From positions 1-15,543 of the forward strand of contig JACZTW010000048.1 of the NCBI GenBank assembly GCA_022573485.1: a DNA stretch of 15,543 nucleotides, in the 5' to 3' direction. Made by a program: the position numbers and the translations under genes. Shown piece by piece: positions 13,654-15,543 of the stretch (its first letter is position 1; every line of letters begins with the position of its first letter). Source of the stretch: Planctomycetota bacterium. Lineage in GTDB: Bacteria; Planctomycetota; Phycisphaerae; UBA1845; CAIVHJ01. Under the pieces are notes generated by a model. That model saw nothing but the letters and a program-made list of their open reading frames with translations, was not told the origin of the DNA and made no database searches.

Positions 13654-15030
13654 TCAGCGTCGGCCGATGGCATCGACGATCTTGGCGCCGACGGCGTCGC
13701 CCCAGACGTTGACGGTGGTGCGCATCATATCGAGGATGCGGTCCACGCCGATGATCAGGCCGATGGCGGCGATGGGAATGGTGTCTTTGCCCATCGCTTC
13801 CAAGCCGGGGTTGACGGCGTTGATGACGATGACCATGGTCACCAGGCCGGCGCTGGGGATGCCGGCGGCGCCGATGGCGGCCAGCGTGGCGGTGATGGCC
13901 ACCAGCACCAATTGAGGAAGTTCCAGCTCAATGCCGTAGGCTTGGGCCAAGAACACGACTGCGACCGCCTCGTACAGCGCCGTGCCGTCCATGTTGATGG
14001 TCGAGCCCAGCGGCAGCACGAAGCCGGCGGAGCGCTTGCTGATGCCGGCGTTTTGGGTGGCGCATTCGATGGTTACGGGCAGCGTGGCGCTCGATGAGTC
14101 CGTGCCCAGCGCCGTCATCATCGCTTGACGCATTTGGTGCATGAACTTGAACGGATTGCACCGTGCGAAGAGGACGCACACCAGCGGCAATACGACGAAG
14201 CCGTGAATCGCCAGCCCAAGGGTGACGGTGATCATATAGCCGCCGATGGCTTGCCCGAACGACGCCAGTCCGATGCGGGCCACCGTCCAGGTGAGCAGCG
14301 AGAAAACGCCCACCGGCGTCATCCAGATCACCAACTGCACGAGCTTCATGATGGCCTCGAACAGGGCGCCGAAGAAGTCAATTAGAATTGCGGATTTGTC
14401 TCCCAGCGTGGTGATCACGATGCCCAGCATGAGCGAGAAGAAGATGACCGGCAGAGCCTGGCCCCGGGCGGCGGCGCCGATGAGAACCATCCTCTGTTTC
14501 GAGCCCTTGCCTGTAACGCGCATCTCCTTGGCTTGCAAATTCACATTGTGGACGTCGAGGTCCCGCGCCTCGCTGACTCGCAGCCCCGCGCCATAGATCA
14601 GCTCCAGCAACGCCCTGTCACGGATCCCGAGCTTCTTGGAGGGGTCAGGGGAGTGGACCAGCCTCGCCGCCTCTTCCTGTGACAGAAACCTGGGGAGCCT
14701 CGTCTCCTTCTTCATCACACCACGCTTGGGCAGCGGGTCATCAGCGATCACTCCCTGGCGGACCAGCCATCCCAAGAAAGTCCGCAGTGCGCTGAGCTTC
14801 CTGACGATGCTGGACCTGACGTATCCCAGCTCGATCAGCCACGCCAGATATGCCCTCAGGATGGTCCTGTCCAGCTCCTCGAGGCGCGACAGCCCCTTCA
14901 TCTTCATGTAGTCGTACAGCGGTCTCAGGTCGGTCGTGTAGTTCCTGATGGTGAGATCGGCCAGGGCCTTCTCCGCCTTCAGGTGATCTCGGTATCGCGC
15001 CATCAGGGCGCCCCACTCTTGCTCGTCCAT
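13654..15030 (-). CDS. Chimeric frame: XerC/XerD-type recombinase N-half joined to the C-terminal two thirds of a dicarboxylate/amino-acid:cation symporter (DAACS)
   Basis: The frame encodes 458 residues from ATG 15030. Residues 1-185 are a tyrosine recombinase: the SAM-like core-binding domain (LIRNYTTDL-like helix, LRAYLAWLIELGY), then the first part of the catalytic domain with Arg151 in YGAGLRVSE and the beta-hairpin Lys175 in TGKGSKQR. It lacks the HxxR, His/Trp and Tyr nucleophile, so it cannot recombine. From about 186 the sequence is suddenly a glutamate-transporter-family protein starting at GQALPVIFFSLMLG. It has the HP1 motif SSSATLP (312-318), NMDGT (346-350), HP2 (AAGIPSAGL) and the final D-R-x-x-D-x-x-R-T-x-x-N helix (430-441). 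Its first 3-4 membrane segments are missing. No natural protein of this architecture is known to me. It is best treated as two truncated genes fused by rearrangement or assembly. A frame extension to 15171 is not protein-like. Confidence 0.85.
   Translation of the reverse strand: MDEQEWGALMARYRDHLKAEKALADLTIRNYTTDLRPLYDYMKMKGLSRLEELDRTILRAYLAWLIELGYVRSSIVRKLSALRTFLGWLVRQGVIADDPLPKRGVMKKETRLPRFLSQEEAARLVHSPDPSKKLGIRDRALLELIYGAGLRVSEARDLDVHNVNLQAKEMRVTGKGSKQRMVLIGAAARGQALPVIFFSLMLGIVITTLGDKSAILIDFFGALFEAIMKLVQLVIWMTPVGVFSLLTWTVARIGLASFGQAIGGYMITVTLGLAIHGFVVLPLVCVLFARCNPFKFMHQMRQAMMTALGTDSSSATLPVTIECATQNAGISKRSAGFVLPLGSTINMDGTALYEAVAVVFLAQAYGIELELPQLVLVAITATLAAIGAAGIPSAGLVTMVIVINAVNPGLEAMGKDTIPIAAIGLIIGVDRILDMMRTTVNVWGDAVGAKIVDAIGRR
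14450..14485. other. Recombinase/symporter junction
   Basis: On the minus strand recombinase-like sequence ends after KQRMVLIG (codon for the Gly at 14476-14478) and symporter-like sequence is clear from GQALPVIFF (from about 14463). The residues between (AAAR) could belong to either. The plus-strand DNA here is a GC-rich run (GGCCCCGGGCGGCGGCGCC-like), the sort of short shared sequence at which reads or molecules can be joined. Confidence 0.65.
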
Positions 15031-15235
15031 GGGTCCATCGTACGGGGTGGCTTTGGGGTGTTCCAGCGGCTTGCGGACCCCGATTACGGGGTTTCTCGGC
15101 TGGTGCGTGGAGCTGGGATCAGGAGTCGCGGGCCGGGCTTGTTGTCGTTCAGGCCATGGTCCGAGCAGCAACGGAGGGCTCGGAATGAAATACGAAAGAG
15201 GCGCGACGGGCGAGCTCGGGTTTGGGGTCGCAAGC

Positions 15236-15270
15236 GCGCGGATTATCCGCGCAGGCGGCCGGCCTGCGCG
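15236..15270. terminator. Two overlapping GC-rich hairpins downstream of topA
   Basis: GCGCGGAT-T-ATCCGCGC (15236-15252) and CGCGCAGGC-GGCCG-GCCTGCGCG (15248-15270) are perfect hairpins sharing 5 nt, so they are mutually exclusive. They lie 25-60 nt past the topA stop in the 264-nt gap before the recombinase start. No T-run follows, so termination is possible but not certain. Confidence 0.45.
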
Positions 15271-15294
15271 AAAGGAAGCGAGGCTTACCGCGCC

Positions 15295-15543
15295 CTAAAC
15301 GGCCACCTCCGCCGCTGGCTCGCTCTCTGGGACCGGGCCCTTGAAGTCGCACTGGGTGCATCGGGCGTTGGCACGTCCCGAGGCCAGCAGGAGCTTGCCG
15401 CACTCTGGGCACGGCTGGGGCAGCGGACGCTGGTTCACGGCGAAGGTGCAGTCGGGGTAGGCTGAGCAGCCGTAGAATGTGCTGCTCCCTCTGCCACGAC
15501 GTTTGCCCTTGCGCTCTACCAGGTCGTGGCCGCACTCGGGGCA
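15295..15543 (-). CDS. topA: DNA topoisomerase I, C-terminal zinc-finger region, partial (N-terminus off the right edge)
   Basis: The last 82 codons of a bacterial topoisomerase IA. They contain CPECGHDLVERKGKRRG, then FYGCSAYPDCTF, and a second CPECG...ARCTQCDF module, ending PVPESEPAAEVAV and TAG. This paired CPxCG / FxGCSxYPxC pattern is the hallmark of the TopA zinc-ribbon tail that binds single-stranded DNA. The catalytic Toprim and Tyr regions are outside the window. It is followed by a xerC-like gene on the same strand, a gene order common in Chloroflexi, Firmicutes and Actinobacteria-like genomes. That supports the idea that the right end of this window does not share the origin of the rest. 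Confidence 0.9.
   Translation of the reverse strand, partial: CPECGHDLVERKGKRRGRGSSTFYGCSAYPDCTFAVNQRPLPQPCPECGKLLLASGRANARCTQCDFKGPVPESEPAAEVAV

Noticed and set aside
15149..15535. 128-codon minus-strand open frame at the right end
   Set aside because: It overlaps the topoisomerase I tail in another frame; the tail has canonical zinc-finger motifs and this frame has none.

Overview
The window looks like part of a bacterial chromosome or metagenome contig, most plausibly from a planctomycete-like organism. That is an inference. It rests on several short GC-rich palindromic dispersed repeats between genes, an ECF sigma factor paired with a small two-TM protein of the DUF6768 type, a Cys-rich thrombospondin-type-3 lipoprotein, and zinc-ribbon membrane proteins. 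UGA is an ordinary stop elsewhere in the window, so the genetic code is standard.

Layout. Positions 1-2161 (minus strand) hold an AMP-forming acyl-CoA ligase overlapping a fold-type-I PLP aminotransferase that runs off the left edge. Positions 2559-4355 (minus) are the most interesting part: two adjacent genes that each look broken by in-frame UGA codons. The interruptions fall exactly where redox or metal-binding cysteines belong. The first gene (3612-4355) encodes an exported HMA-like metal-binding domain with a UxxU motif, followed by a classical CAAC thioredoxin domain. The second (2559-3587) encodes an exported NTF2-like domain plus a thioredoxin-like domain with a U-P-G-C motif. Hairpins with bacterial-SECIS-like spacing follow the UGAs. 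A good sigma-70-type promoter and a terminator-like inverted repeat precede the pair. I read this as a selenocysteine-based envelope metal/redox operon with three Sec residues in two proteins.

Positions 4513-5450 carry the DUF6768-like protein and ECF sigma factor. Positions 5785-6783 carry the calcium-binding-repeat lipoprotein, followed by a repeat-rich spacer. Positions 7215-8079 hold two small unfamiliar genes, one with a zinc ribbon. Positions 8235-12965 form a surface-polysaccharide neighbourhood: a UDP-sugar 6-dehydrogenase, a DegT/WecE-type sugar aminotransferase, an RDD membrane protein and a GT4-type glycosyltransferase. Positions 13128-13613 encode a membrane protein with two zinc ribbons.

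The right end is suspect. One open frame (13654-15030) joins the N-terminal half of a XerC/XerD-type recombinase to the C-terminal two thirds of a dicarboxylate/amino-acid:cation symporter. Upstream of it is the zinc-finger tail of DNA topoisomerase I. topA-xerC is an ordinary gene pair in other phyla, so this end may derive from another genome by misassembly at about 14,450-14,485, or from a real rearrangement. No rRNA, tRNA or CRISPR array was seen.
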